Positions 1 through 12,243 of a stretch of DNA of 64,000 nucleotides are shown here, piece after piece; the first letter of the stretch is position 1, and each line of letters begins with the position of its first letter. Both the position numbers and the translations under genes were made by a program. Origin of the DNA: Vitrella brassicaformis (lineage: Eukaryota; Sar; Vitrellaceae); NCBI GenBank assembly GCA_001179505.1, contig CDMY01000947.1:88508-152507 (forward strand), in the 5' to 3' direction. The notes below the pieces were generated by a model. It was not told the DNA's origin. It worked only from the letters and a program-made list of their open reading frames with translations, and did not search any database.

Positions 1-2592
1 CGACAGACACAGACACATACACACACACACAATGAGTGGTTTGTGTGCAGTCGGCTGCCGAAGAAATGGAGAAGCGCGCCACCCCTGCTGAGTTCGGGGA
101 CCTTCGGGACGTCTCAGAGATCAACGTGCGTGCGTGCGTGAAGAGAGAGCCAAACAGAGAGAGGGATGAGCTCATTTCAAAGACCCCCCATCCACCCATC
201 CATCCATCCATCCATCTGTTGGTGGCACGACACGTGTGTTGCAGAGTGTCCGCGGCAGCCGTGTTGGCCAGACGGGGCTGTTCAAGGTGAGGCAGCAGCA
301 CGTCATTCAGCAAATGGCATGTGTGTCGTGTGTTTCCTTGTGCACTGCTGCAGGAGGGCAATCTGGTGGTGGCGTATCAGTGGACGGGCAGCAAGTGGGA
401 GAGGATCGGGGAGGTCGTCGGCAAGGACAAGGACCAACAGCCGCAGTAAGCCAGCACAGCAAGGAGGGAGGGAGGGAGGCTCACACGCAGGCGACCTCTA
501 TCTGACTCCAACCACATCTGTCTGTCTGTCTGTCTGTCTGTCTGAGCAGAGGTGCAGGTGGATCGACCATCTCAGTGGGCGACAGAATGTACGAGGGCGA
601 CCAGGTGGCCACACGACAAACATCCACCCATTGCACCGTGTGTATGTCTTGGTGTCTCTGAATGAGTGTGTCGCAGTATTTCCCAGCGGGTCAGTACGAC
701 GCCATCTGGCCAGTGGAGATCGGCAGCGGCGGCAGCAAGGCCAGGCTGCCCTTCAGGATAGGCGACAACCCTCTCGTCGTTGCAGAGAAATTCATGTCAG
801 TCAGTACCCACCCCACCGACACACGAGACACCAACACACACACACACACCTGTAACTCTCCTTCCATGGTCTCTATGCAGAGCTCGCGAGGGTCTGGGGA
901 AGCAGGCCGTCGAGCAGGTGGCGAGCTTCATCCGGCAGCATGCGGCCACGTTGCAGCCTGCACCCAGGGCGCCTCCCACACAGACGCAGCCGACGTCGGC
1001 AGCGCCCCCATCGGCAGCAGCAGCCTCATCTGCTGCCCCGACGTCACAGGCGCACAAGCCGATGAGCAACGGGACTAAACCGGCGTCTAAACACACGAAG
1101 CACTTTCCCATCCAGCAGGGGTGAGAGCGGAGGAGGGAGGGGGGCTAGAAGGAGTGGAGACAGGCCATGATGTGTGTGTGTGTGTGTGTGTTCAGGCTGA
1201 TCTTCAAGACGAGCAACGTCGATGCTATGCACAAGAAGCTCGTCGAGTTCGACGAACAGCTGCCCGAGGGCCATGAGGTGGGCGCGGCGCATTTCACACC
1301 CACCACACCGACCACACCCCTTGAATCACCGTGTGTGTGTGTGTGCTGTCGTGTGGTGTGGTGTGCTGTGCTGTGGTGTCTTCTGGTGCACTCACTCAGG
1401 GCAAGATGACGGACATCGAGAAGGTTTACTTGCGCGAGGCGATGGCCCGGTTCAAGCACGCCAAGTTCCTGGACCAGGAGTTCCGCAACTGCGAGATGGA
1501 CCTCTTCTTCAAAAAGTTCCCACACTGGCCGCTGGACAAGGTAGGTACAGTACAAACAAACGTCTGTGTGTGTGTGTGAGGGTTACCCCATCGGGGGAAT
1601 GTCTGTCTCCATCTCTCTCCCTCTGTGTGTGTGTGTGTGTGTGTGTGCGGACGGCAGCATTTCCCGGTTATGGATCTTTGGCGTGCGTATTCGCTGCACC
1701 CGCAGAGCACCGACATGCACAAGGGATCGGACGAAGGGTCAGTGGAGTGCCTGGACGTTCGAAGACACACACCTATCTGTCTCTGTGTTGTGTGTGTGTG
1801 TGTGTGGTGGCTGCAGTTGGCACCTGATAGTTCACGCGATGAAGACGGCCAAGGCGGACCCCAACGGCAACGCGGGCGTGTTTGCGCTGCGGTACATGGC
1901 CAACCTCTTCCACTTCCCCACTAACAAATACGTCATGATGAGGAGGCGACAGCAGGTGACTTGGCACACACATGCGTCACACACAGACGTATACACATCT
2001 CTCTCTGTGAGTGCGTGTGTGTGGATGTGTGTGGGTGCAGGTGTTGGATGGCCTGGCCGACGCCGAGTTGGCTGCGTCGACCAACAAGAACGTGCGGATC
2101 GCCTTCGCCACCATCCTCTGCAACTACGCCGAGCTCTTCCAGGAGAGGCCTGACCCAGAGGGCGAACAACAGGTGACTGATATATCAGCGACCATACACA
2201 CACATCGATTGTCTCTCCATTCTGCATATTCTGTGTGGCCCCCTCTCCCTCCCTCCCTCCCTCTCTCTGTCTGGGTGCACGCAGCTGGTGTCCCTCATCG
2301 GCGAACACCTTAGCAATGAAACCGACCCTGAGAGCTTCTACAGGTCAGTGAGTGCAGCCGTCACCCGACACACCGTGATATGACACACGCAGTCTGTCTG
2401 ATGTCCTCTCTGGCGTGCAGGTCGTGTGTGGCGTTGGGCAGCTGTCTGGTCAAGGACGCCTCTCTCGGCCCGTGGTGTCGCGACCTTGAGATCGGCGTCT
2501 CCCTGACGCAGAAGTCCTCGCCCTTCCCGGCCAGCGAGCAGCGGTGCCGTGACATTGCTGCAGATATCCTCAAGCTAATCCCGCCACCATGA
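1..2592 (+). CDS. PLAA: Phospholipase A2-activating protein (PLAA/Doa1/Ufd3), 5'-truncated by the window
   Basis: Ubiquitin-binding cofactor of the Cdc48/p97 segregase. Its PFU domain binds ubiquitin and its PUL (ARM-like) domain binds the Cdc48 C-terminus (family knowledge). About 13 exons are visible, with GT-AG introns. The first visible exon (to about 129) has the charged linker that follows the WD40 propeller; the WD40 repeats must lie upstream. The PFU domain spans about 550-797 and is recognised by YDAIWPVEIGSG, then ARLPFRIGDNPLVVAEKF. An Ala/Pro/Thr-rich linker follows (about 890-1120). The PUL domain begins at LIFKTSNVDAMHKKLVEF (1195) and ends with LKLIPPP and the TGA at 2590-2592. 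Several introns carry TG repeats just before the acceptor. The domain order is diagnostic. Exact boundaries of the small exons are approximate. Confidence 0.9.
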
Positions 2593-4789
2593 GTCCCAGA
2601 CAGACGGGCACATAAGTGTGCCGGTAGATGGGCAGTCTGTGTCTGTTGGAGTTGGTGTGTGTCGTGGGAAGGAGTGGGGCGAGATGGAATGACGAGATGA
2701 TAGTGTGTGTTGCCGTGCCGTGTCGGACAGTCTCTGTCTCGGCATGTATTACTTACAAGTGCTTGTGTGACCTGACTGACACCGGTGCATTCATTAATGT
2801 GTGAAGCGTTTTTCCGGTCGGTGAGTGACATTCTCTCTCTCATCATCCAAGTGTGCAGTGAGCGCATGTGATGGATGTGTCGCATGCATCAGCCGTTGAA
2901 TACGCACTGTCTGGGCACGTGAGTAAGCAAGGACGGTAGGCACGCCTGGCGGACAGATGGAGAGGAGGGAGAGGCGGCCAGGTCAGGTCAGACCAGACCA
3001 GCCCCACGCCGCCCTGTCTACCGTCCGTCCAACCAACAGATTGTCTGTCTTGTCTTGTCTTTAAAAGCTACACGCATCATCCATCCATCGTATAGACCAC
3101 CATATATAGATATACTCCATAGACATGGATATGGATATGGATATAAGGTATGGACAGGCAGGCAGGCAATCGAGACATTCATTTGTCCATCCAGCCATTC
3201 GTCAGCAGGCAGCCCACACAAATATGCATGCACCAGACAGACAGACAGACAGACGGACGGACCCTCACACACGGGCAGGCATAGCTAGAGAGAAAGGGAA
3301 GGGACTCGTTCGTTGGTTGGTTGGTTGATCAATCGACCGTTATCATATCTATCATGAGTATAGATAGCTACGACGTTGACAGCATACGAATGAGCACACA
3401 CACATTCTCATACACACACGCGCACACATACACACATCGACAGACAGACAGGTGGGCAGGCAGGCAGGCAGGCAGAGGCGCGCAGAGCAGACAGACAGGC
3501 CGTACATCCGTACGCAGCGCCCGCCCGCAGCCCTCCCTCCCGACACCATACCGCGTAGCCTGTCCAATGAATCAATGATATCGACACATGACACACCACA
3601 CCACACCACGTGCAATGAGTGAGTGAGTGAATGAATGGATGAAGGGATCAATCAGTCGATGAAGGGGATGAGTGGATAATATCAGTGATACGGCACGGCG
3701 AGGCAGGCAGGCAGGCATCATCAGCCCACACACAATAGGGTGGTGGGGGAATTGCCCAGCAAGGAGCCAGCCAGCCATCCAGGTAGCCAGCCATCCATCA
3801 TCCATCAGAAGGACAAGAGCAACAAGACAGAACCAGACAAGACAGACAAGACAGCAAAACCACACTCTCACTCACAAAGCAGATCTCACACACACTCTCT
3901 CTGGCACTCAGACAGCTTTCACGCACTGACATACACGGACGCATGGCATGGCATGGCATGTGTTGTTGTGGTGGATGGCTGGCTGCTATACAACCACGGC
4001 ACAGGCACACACTGACACAGACAGACAGACAGACAGACACACAGTCAGTCAGTCAGTCAGCCAGTAAGGGTGAAAGCACGTCATGCTTCCAATGGTGATC
4101 CATCCATCCATCCATCCAGATCTCTCTCTCTCTCTCTCCCTCTCCCTCTCTGTGTGCAAGCCAAGCCAAGCCCCTCCATCGGTTCTGTCCACCGTCCTAA
4201 AGAAAAATGCACATGCATCTAATCCTCCTACCGCCACACACACAAGTAATCCAGTACGCAAGGAAGCAAAGCCAAACCACACAAAGCAATGACAGCCAGA
4301 CACAGAGAGAGAGAGAACAAGGTAAAGAAAAAAGAAGTGGGCGGTGTGGTCCTTTTCGGCTTCGGTGATGGGGGGGAGGGGAAAAATGAATGCCTTTCAT
4401 GCCACGGGGGGCCACGGTCACAATGAATGGTCACACACACTCCCCCTCTCGCTCACAGCACACGGGCTCACACAGGCGCACACAGGCTCCACAGGCCGGC
4501 ACAGGCAGGCACTTGATGATTGTGGTGATCATCGAAATGTTGGAAAATCAGCACGCAGGTGGCGGCAATACGTCAGGAAAACCCTGCCTGCCCTGCACAC
4601 TTCTGAAGCGATCCTTCACTCTCCCTCCCTCCCTCCCTCCCCCCTCTTACTGCCCCTCTCGTACCACTCTTTCACAGACCTTTACAGCAGCTGGCCGGCC
4701 TCTCACACAGGCAGGAACACAGGCAGGCAGACAGGCAGACAGGCCAGCACATGCACAGTGAGTGAGTAGTCACTGAATGACATGTATGT
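2593..4789. other. Intergenic spacer rich in microsatellites
   Basis: About 2.2 kb between the PLAA stop and the 3' end of the convergent minus-strand gene. No coding stretch with believable exons was found on either strand. It contains many short tandem repeats: GACA/TGTC, CATC/GATG, GGCA/TGCC and GA/CT tracts, for example CAGA repeats near 3238-3255 and 4015-4035 and CT tracts near 4120-4150. The open frames here are translations of these repeats. Confidence 0.7.
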
Positions 4790-6057
4790 CAAGTGAAAAT
4801 AGTCGATCCATCACGGCACGAAGAGAGAGAGAGACCAGACCCCATTATGCGGTCGCCTGCTGCTGCTGCAATCTGATGGGGCCATACTTCTCCTGAGCCA
4901 AACAACACAACACACACCAACAGGCAGGCAGCGATGGGTGTGGCGTCGCCGGCTCATCTCTTTCTCTCTCCCTCCCTCCCTCCCTCCCTCTCTTTACTGA
5001 CTTCGTAGAGTGCGATGATGAGTGAGCATTTGCCGCGGACCATCGAGTCGGCAAACACCTTGCCCATTTGTCGGATCTCTCGCTCCGCCTCCTCACGACC
5101 CGCTCTCTGCACCAGCAGCCGATCCTTCAACTCGCGAATCTCAGTCTCGAAACACTGACCCATGTACCACAACATCATGTCATGCACCACACAACACAAG
5201 ACGACACACAGGCAGGCCAGTCCATCGCTGAGTGAGTGCGTGGCGCCCATGCCCATTCCTGCTTACGTAGACGGCCCTCTCGAAGCCGAGGGTGAAAATG
5301 GTGTTCTGGAGCGACGGCTGCATGTCGTCACGGTAACTCTGGTCCATACATAAACCATCACACGCACAATATATGACAAAACAACGGTCACGCACACTCG
5401 TGCAGGTGGTCCATCCATCCATTGTGTGCCACGAAAGATGCCGGCCTTATAGGTAGGCACCTTGTAGAGCAACGACGCGAGATTCCTCAGGCTGAAGAGG
5501 ATCTGCTCCTGACACGCCTGGACCGAACCGACAAACACGCAACACGCCCAAAGCGCCATGACTCGTTAGTCGCTGGTTGTCCAGCACACAGCTGTGTGGG
5601 TGACCGGCTGACTGACCTCGATGGTGTGTTTGAGTATGTCGTCGAGGAATGCAGCCAGCGACGCGTAGTCCCTCTGGTCGCTCTCCTCGTCCCTGTCCGT
5701 CGCCACCTCACTCTCGCTCAACGGAGCGGCGCCACCACCTGATGCAACCAACGTACGCCACACACCGACACACGCTGGTGTGTTGATCACTCGTCTGACG
5801 TGACTGATGCATGGCTCTCTCTTACTTGACGACTCTGCGCATGAGGGCCCTCCGCTGTCCTCCTTTCTCGCGACGTGTTGGTCGTCCCTCAGGCCGCCCC
5901 CCTTGTGTGTGTGCGTGTCCAGGGAGGTCACCGCGTGTTGGTGGTGATGCATCGGGGCGCTCTCGTCGGACATGCTGTCGTCATGGCTGCTGAGCGGCAG
6001 CAAACTCACCAGCGACGGGCTGGCGTGGTGATGGTGGCCGTACTGGCTCGCGAACAT
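4790..6057 (-). CDS. Unrecognised protein with His-rich N-terminus and helical C-terminal half
   Basis: Six or so exons read in phase on the minus strand. The chosen start (ATG at 6057, MFASQYGHHHH) gives an N-terminus rich in His and Ser. Next come an acidic segment (SESEVATDRDEESDQ), a helical block (DYASLAAFLDDILKHTIE, then ACQEQILFSLRNLASLLYK), a block with DDMQPSLQNTIFTLGFERAVY, and a charged, probably coiled-coil stretch (ETEIRELKDRLLVQ to REEAEREIRQMGKV). Introns at about 5759-5825, 5616, 5342-5400 and 5155-5265 join in frame. The C-terminus is uncertain: the phase-consistent splice ends near 4790, but ends at 4845 or 4954 are possible. No family was recognised. The gene is about 270 aa and head-to-head with the gene at 6468. 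Confidence 0.6.
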
Positions 6058-6467
6058 GGCTGTGCGCTCGTGTGGGGTGGTTCGGTGGTGCGGCGCTATT
6101 GAGAGAGCATTGAGAGCCGATGGCGGATGAAGGGCCGCGGGGAAAGGGAAGGCTGCGCTGGCGGTTGTCCGTCCGACTGCCTCGCACACGCAAATGGCGA
6201 CCGTCGCTGACGGGCAGCAGTGCCAGTGACACACGCGATATATAAATGCGTCACGAGTCGTTCGCCTCCCAGCCACAGGGAATACGCGTCACCAGGGCGT
6301 GGTGTTGGCAGCTGCGCCAGGCTCCCTCACGTGTCCTCCTTGCGCTTGCTGCTCTCACGATCCATCGCCAAAAGCGCGCAGGGGAGGAAGGGAAAAGAAG
6401 CGAAGAGAACCGAGGCATACGAAGCAGACGCTCCCTCAGTGGTGTCAGGCAAGATCCCGAGAAGGCC
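6058..6467. promoter_or_regulatory. Divergent intergenic region (shared promoter candidate)
   Basis: About 410 bp between the two start codons of a head-to-head gene pair. No coding signal continuous with either gene was seen, although a minus-strand frame stays open to 6276. It probably holds both 5' UTRs and promoters. No recognisable promoter motif could be assigned. Confidence 0.4.
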
Positions 6468-8659
6468 ATGTTTTCCAAGATCTTTGGGAGAGGCCGCAAG
6501 GCCACAGATCAGGTCAGGATGATGATAAAGGGCACGCAGCACATACGAGCATCATCACTGAGCCAGACACAGACCGTTTCCCTGCTTCGTGTTGCGACCT
6601 GCAGGCCACAGCAGAGGACACCGAGACGAAGGCGTCTGAGGCTGCCGCTGCCGTGCCTCCCACTCCCCCGTCGGTTGCCGAGGCGCAGCCCACCCCCGAG
6701 AGCGCTCCTGATGCGACCGAGAGCGCCCTGCAGCGGGACGAGGGTGACGCGGGCATCCCTGCGACGTCTCCTGAGACCGAGGAGGCCGGCGCGACCGATG
6801 AGGCTGCTGCACAGCCACAGTCGACCCGTGCGGCCGAGGCTGAGGAGCCGCCCGCAGAGGACAAGCAAGGTGAGGTGGCCACCCCAGCACCACCACCGCC
6901 AGCACCAGCAGCAGAGCCACCACCAGCTGCAGCTGCAGCCGTCGAGAAAGCCGCGGAGGAGAAACAGGAAGAGGTGGCAGAGGTGACTGCTACCGTCGAG
7001 CAGCCGCCCGCTGATGAGGGCGAGGCGAAGGAGGAAACGCCCGCTGAGGCCGGGGCCGAGGTCGAGGAGGAGGCGCCGAAGGAGAAAGACAAGGAGGAGG
7101 AGGAAGAGGAGGAGGAGGAGCCGGCCCCTGCTGCTGCCGCTGGTGGTGCTGCTGCTGCGATGCTCGCTGCTGAGGCCGAGGGTGGGACACCCAAGCCGAT
7201 GGAGGGGCGTGTGCTGACCGAGGACGAGTTTAAGCGCGGCGAGACCATGAGAACCATCGACAACCTCCAGACGGAGATACAGGTGCGTGCTGTGATGCGG
7301 ACCGTCATGGAAGGGGGGCCCTGAATGGCTCTGGTTGTGTGTGTGGCTGGGTGCGTGTGTCAGGCGTTGCACACCGAGTTGGAAGAGGAGAACCGTCTGC
7401 ACGAGCAGCGCAACCAAACCTGCGACCAGCTCAAGACCATCGTCAAGACACTCATGGAAATGCGCAACCAGGTAAGGTACACACACACGCTACACAAGCC
7501 ACCGACCCACCGGGCCACTCACTCTCTCACTCACTGGTCTTTGTTACCCGCCATCTGTCTGAAGGTTGACGAGGGCAACAAGGACGTGGCCATTCCCGAC
7601 CTCGATGAGCTCTTCAAGGATATCGACCTCACCGTCGGCACCGACACAACCACCATGACCCACCAGACCGACAGGAGCGCCATGCACAGGCAGAGACGCA
7701 GAAGACCAAACCGCATGAGGGGCGGCGGCGGCAGTGGTCGGCACGAGAGGGCAGGTGGTGAGGAGGACGAGTACTACGAGGAGGCGGCGCCCGAGGCCGC
7801 CCCCCCCGACGAGGAGCCATCACACGAGGCCAACGGACCTGAGGCAGCAGGCGGCGCATCGGGCCGAGCCGGCGCCAACCGACAGCGACAGAGAAGACGT
7901 AGGAGCGGAAGTAAAGGTACCTACCCACGGCAGCCAACCAACCCTGCAGCACTATCACCTCACTCAACTGACCGTGTCTGTCTCATCCTTCCTTTCATTC
8001 TTCTCTCCTATCAGGTCAGCAGGGTGGCGCCGAGGGTGCTGCTGCGGAGGTCTCCCCGGCGAGCGGCTCTCGCATCGGCCCCGGCGTCAAGATCACCCCA
8101 CAGGGCGCCGCACCAGCCGGCGGTGGTGGCGGCAAGCAGCGAGGAGGCGGGCAGCGCAACGGCCCCCCTTCTGCGCTCTTCTCCCGGGCCATGGTGCAGG
8201 CCAATGCCAACGCCGAGGCCAGGCAGGGTGGTGGTGGTGGTGGTGGTGGGAGACGGCCGCTGGTGGTCGTGGACGAAGGGGAGGGGGGGAGAGGGGGCCG
8301 CAAGGGAAGTGGTGCTGGTGGTGGGGGTGGAGGTGGAGGCAAGGCTGATGTGCACCCTGAGGCTGAGTCGATCCGACAGCAGATGAGGGACGCCACCAAC
8401 GAGGACGGGCTCAAGGAAGCCATCAGACGGGTGAGTGCAGTCTAGCGCGACACAGTACTTAGTGATGAATGGATGGATGAATGGATGAATGGATGGATGG
8501 CGTGTTGTCTTGTTATGTGTGTGTATGTATGTGTGTGTCGATCAGGCAAAGGAGCTGAAGCTCGACCATGAGGTCAAGTTGGCCGAGAGGAAGCTGCAGA
8601 AGTTCCAGGAAGGCGGAGCGGGAGGGGGGGCTGCATCTGCTGCAGGGGAGGCGCCCTGA
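6468..8659 (+). CDS. Acidic, low-complexity protein with short coiled coils; function unknown
   Basis: The ATG at 6468 opens MFSKIFGRGRKATDQ, and an intron follows directly. The second exon (about 6604-7282) is a long Glu/Ala/Pro-rich tract, including a nine-Glu run near 7095-7125, and ends in a helical segment with LTEDEFKRGETMRTIDNLQ. Further exons carry a coiled-coil stretch (ALHTELEEENRLHEQRNQ) and PDLDELFKDIDLTVG, then Arg/Gly-rich basic regions (GGGGSGRHER; QRQRRRRSGSK) and poly-Gly tracts near 8230-8340. The last exon is a charged helix (AKELKLDHEVKLAERKLQKF) ending at the TGA 8657-8659. Composition is strongly biased, so homology transfer is unsafe. Five or six introns join in phase. 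RGG-like tracts could indicate RNA binding (inference). Confidence 0.7.
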
Positions 8660-9644
8660 TGCGCCGTGGAGCATTCCATGCATTATGTGTGGTGTGTGTA
8701 CACATACACATACATAACTGAGACAGGTTTTCAATCCTCGGGTCGGTGGGGGCTGTGATGCTTGGCTGATGCCTTAATTGCTACGTCCTTGTGTGAGGTG
8801 TGCGTTTCGTGTTTTCACTCGTCTGCCTCACGTGGATGGGGGTCAGTCGGCAGCAATGGATGAGCATGCCATTGACGCCAGCTCGCACCCAGCCGCGTAA
8901 GGTGGACGTGTGAAGACTGTCGGGTCACGCCCAGTCCATCACAATGGAGACAGTGTGCGCCTCCACTGGTCGTCTCTCCCTCTCCCTCTCCCTCCCTCCC
9001 TCCCTCCCTCCTGTTGCTGACTTACTTGCTCTTTGTGTTGAGTGCGCTGTCTGTATGTGTGTGGGTGTGTGTGTGCGTCAGTGAGCCGATTTGAATTCGT
9101 GTCATGTGATGTGTGTGTGTGTGTATGTGTGTGGTGTATGTGAATGCATCATTCGGTCAGACTAGTGATTTCAAAGCACACACGGTATTGATATATCTAG
9201 TGTCTGCCTTCGGTCGGCCGAGCCATTGATTGCTGGGGGATGAACGGGAGAATGAATGAATGAATGAATGGTGTGTGGTGAAGTGGGTGGGCGGGAGGGG
9301 TGGGTGGGGCGGGAGGGAGGGTGAGAGGGGGCCAGGGAGGCTTAGTTGTTCCCTGCCTGCTCCCTCTCGTTAAGGTCGGTTGATATCGAGTGTCTCCATC
9401 TGCCAGGGGAATGGGGCCTTGACAATACAGTGACATTTTTGCCGCAACAATTGGGGGAAGAATCGCCTGTCTGCCTGTCTGTCAGTCTCTGTGTGCGTGT
9501 GTGTGAGAGGTCAACTGACTGCCGTTCGCTGGCATCAACGAAATTGATGATGAGTGTTGGCAGATGGCCACGACAAGTCTCGGTCCGCACACGAGCACAG
9601 ACACCCATGGCCACAACACAAACATCCATCTCAATCGATGGAGA
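8660..9644. other. Intergenic spacer between convergent genes
   Basis: About 1 kb with TG/CA tracts (for example 9105-9140), CTCC repeats near 8980-9010 and GAAT repeats near 9253-9270. No gene, RNA gene or mobile element was recognised. Confidence 0.6.
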
Positions 9645-10114
9645 TTAGTGGAGATAGTGCCCGAGACCTTTGTGAGAATAAGACAGACAGATACAAAATG
9701 TAGGCAACGATGCTTGCTTCCTCTGCGTGGAGGAGCAAGCACACCGCACTACCCACTCCTCCTCCACCTCGCGACTCTTGGCCGTCAGGGCCTCCTCCAG
9801 CTGGGCACTCCTGGATCGCTCCGCCTGTGTGAATGGACACACAGACACACAGACGAGTGCCGATTGTGTGAGTGAGCCTGTATGTTCATGTGTGATTACC
9901 TGTAGTTCTCTGTCTCTCTGGTTGAGGAGCTTCTGGGTGGTACCCAACATGTGGCTGGTGCGTGCCAGCTGCTCCTGCATCGCCTCAAGCGCTGATACAA
10001 GAACACACATTTCATCGGATAAAGCCTCATACAGTGCGGGCGCGTGTGTGTATAGCTCACCCTGCCTGTCAGCATCACCACCGATGGAGTCGTCATCGCC
10101 ACCGAAGTTCCCCC

Positions 10115-10420
10115 AGCCGTCATCAACATCGTGATGATGCACCGGTGGCGGCGTGGGAACGACTCCCTCACCCCCTCCCTGGCCATTATTGTGTATGCAG
10201 CGGCTGCTGCTGCTGCTGCTCGACGCCGCCTCGGAGCTGCTGCTGCTGCTTCTGCTGCTGCTGGTCCTCGAGGGCGGTGTCATGAAGCGGGGCCGGGGGA
10301 GCGTGAGGGGGCTGAGTAGTATCGCGTAGGGTGGGCGCACCCGGTGGCGAGGCGTCTCGGGGGTGGGGAGGCGAGACCAGCGGGGGGTTCAATGGGGGCG
10401 TCGACAGGGGCGTCGACAGG
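10115..10420 (-). repeat. Duplicate of the IHNNGQ/poly-Ser/Pro-rich block (pairs with 63480-63760)
   Basis: Shares CCATTATTGTGTATGC and the flanking GGCGGCGTGGG-containing sequence with 63480-63760. Relative to that copy it carries one extra base near 10388-10392, which splits the frame. Confidence 0.75.
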
Positions 10421-10722
10421 GGCGACACCCACCCCTGCTGCATTGGCCTCAGCGGGTACTCCCCCTGGGGTGACAGGGGCCGGGGCAGCCCCCGATGGAG
10501 CCCCGGTGGTCTCAGTCGGGTGGGCCACTGGCGGGGCGAAGGCAGCAGCGACCGCGACAGCGGCAGCAGCTCTCCCTGCAGCTGCTGGTGCTGCTCCTGC
10601 GGCCCCCCAGCTGGCCCATCCTCCTCGTCGCACCCGAAGTCGCCCCAGCCGTCATCGACCTCCTCATGACGCATCGGGGGCGGCGAGACCTCCTCCTCGG
10701 CGACGTCCCCGCCGCCCATGAG

Positions 10723-10880
10723 CTTGAGTTCGGGGTCGACCTTCATCTCGGGGCGGCGCCGCTCCATCGGCGGGCCGAGATCCTCGTCGTCATACTTGCC
10801 AGCACGCTTCGACAACAACTTGATGCGCTCCATACGAGCCAACTGAGAGACCACAAACCCATGCACCACGATGGATCGGC
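10723..10880 (-). repeat. Segmental duplicate A1 (pairs with 59638-59790)
   Basis: Near-identical DNA to 59638-59790, including the 3' end of an intron (GGTTTGTGGTCTCTCAG) and the exon encoding LLSKR and LGPPMERRRPEMKVDPEL. Only a handful of mismatches over about 150 bases, in coding and intron sequence alike. Confidence 0.85.
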
Positions 10881-12243
10881 CGCCGGTTGTGTTGCCGGGG
10901 CTGGGCTGGGTCTGCTCACTTACTTACCGTGAAATCCCAGACGACCTCCTTGGCGTGTATGCGGAGCATCACGTCCTCCGTGTTGGTGTCGGCCGTGGCC
11001 GCTGCTGCTGCTGGGGCCGATGGAGCCGCTTCCTGCAGCAACAGCGGCCCGCCTTCAGCTGTGCAATGGTCTGTATGCAACAAACAGGCGGACAAAAGGA
11101 GAAAGTGATATTTGCTCCGTCATGTTACACACGTATTTGTTACACACGGACCGTATCGATGATCTGCTCGATATGCAGGCGGTCATCGTGTTGTCTTGTG
11201 GTCCGCTCGGAGAAGCTGTCGAGTTGCTTGCAGAGGTCCCTCAGGCACTTGACCAGCCGTTTGGCGGGAAAATGCCTCATCTGCTCGTAGAGGCACTTAG
11301 CTGCACACCAAGCATCCCGCTCGGCGTCGACTGTCGTTGATCCCTGGCCCTGAAAGCAAAAAATAGGCACACATACGCGCATCAAACGTGGGCACACCTC
11401 AGTCGCTCACCGCGTCGACTCGAATGCGTTGTGCCGCGCCTTGTGCAGTGGCAGGGTCGTGGCGAAGGCGGTCCAGGAGAACCGCATCGAGGCGGCGAAG
11501 GGCCTCTCTCCTCAGACCGACGTTGTGTGCCTAGAAAGAGACACACAATCGTGGATTTGTATTTGTTTGTCCGTTCAAAACCTACGTGGATGTCGCCATG
11601 AACAAGGTATGCGTCCATCAACTTCCTCATGGTGTCCAGCACACCGATGGCGATCAGCCAACACGATTGTCGGCTGAGGGCCCTCGTTGGACAGCAGGTC
11701 GGCCAGTGTGACTGAAGGTGGACACGCACAGATGGGGTCGTTGCACACACGTGTGTGTAACACATCTGCCGGCTGGCTCGCTTACCGTCGATGAACTCCA
11801 GGCAGCGGCACGGCTATAGAAATTCGTGCGACGGTACTCGCCCCACGACAGGTCATGCTGCTGATGATACTGATGCGGCTGATGCTGATACGGTCCCAGC
11901 TGCTCGCCTGCCCCCGCCCCTCCACCTTCTCAACACAATACACACAGACAGGGAGGGACAAGAGTACCAACCACCTGCTGCAAGGAACGATGTGCAGTGT
12001 GTGTTGGCTGCGACTGACCTGCTGCATGATTGTGCTGGCGGTAGTGGCGATCGCCCCAATCGTGTGCGTCGTGACCGTAGTCCTATGACTGCTCGGTCTT
12101 GACAAAGGCCTGCGGCTGCTCGTGCATCGCTCCACTGGTCGACTGAACCAATGCAGACAGACACACCGACGTATGCCAACACACATGCTGGCAAGTCTGT
12201 GTGGCGTACGTGCTGTTCATCTGCCAGCGCGACCTTACCCTCC

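Larger units (their letters stand above)
9645..12243 (-). pseudogene. Damaged C-terminal part of a modular 'DDGWGDF' gene (probable pseudogene or fragment)
   Basis: Downstream of the kinase-like exons lie a Q/H-rich exon pair (about 11800-12160), helical exons (about 11430-11720; LRREALRRLDAVLLDRL), an exon with AKCLYEQMRHFPAKRLVK (about 11165-11350), an Ala-rich exon (about 10927-11072), then the family exon beginning LARMERIKLLSKRAG (ends near 10847). That exon includes LGPPMERRRPEMKVDPEL and DDGWGDF, followed by Pro/Ser-rich and poly-Gln/Ser tracts. The last exons are coiled-coil (RSAQLEEALTAKSREVEE) and end near 9645. Lesions: an in-frame TAG at 12083-12085, a frame jump near 11660, and a one-base insertion near 10388-10392 relative to the matching block at about 63690. 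A second DDGWG motif near 10118 is only in frame after correcting that insertion. The family is closest to the gene at 59.5-64 kb. Confidence 0.6.

Noticed and set aside
2593-4789. Several open frames of 60-140 codons on both strands
   Set aside because: They translate GACA, CATC and TG repeats, have no splice-linked neighbours and show no recognisable composition.
6509-7486. A 325-codon minus-strand open frame rich in Leu/Gly/Arg
   Set aside because: It is the antisense shadow of the Glu/Ala-rich exon of the plus-strand gene; GC-rich codons leave the opposite strand open.
10280-10721. Ala/Pro-rich frames on both strands in the WGDF block
   Set aside because: The conserved frame is fixed by the duplicate at 63.5-64 kb; these frames are not conserved between copies.
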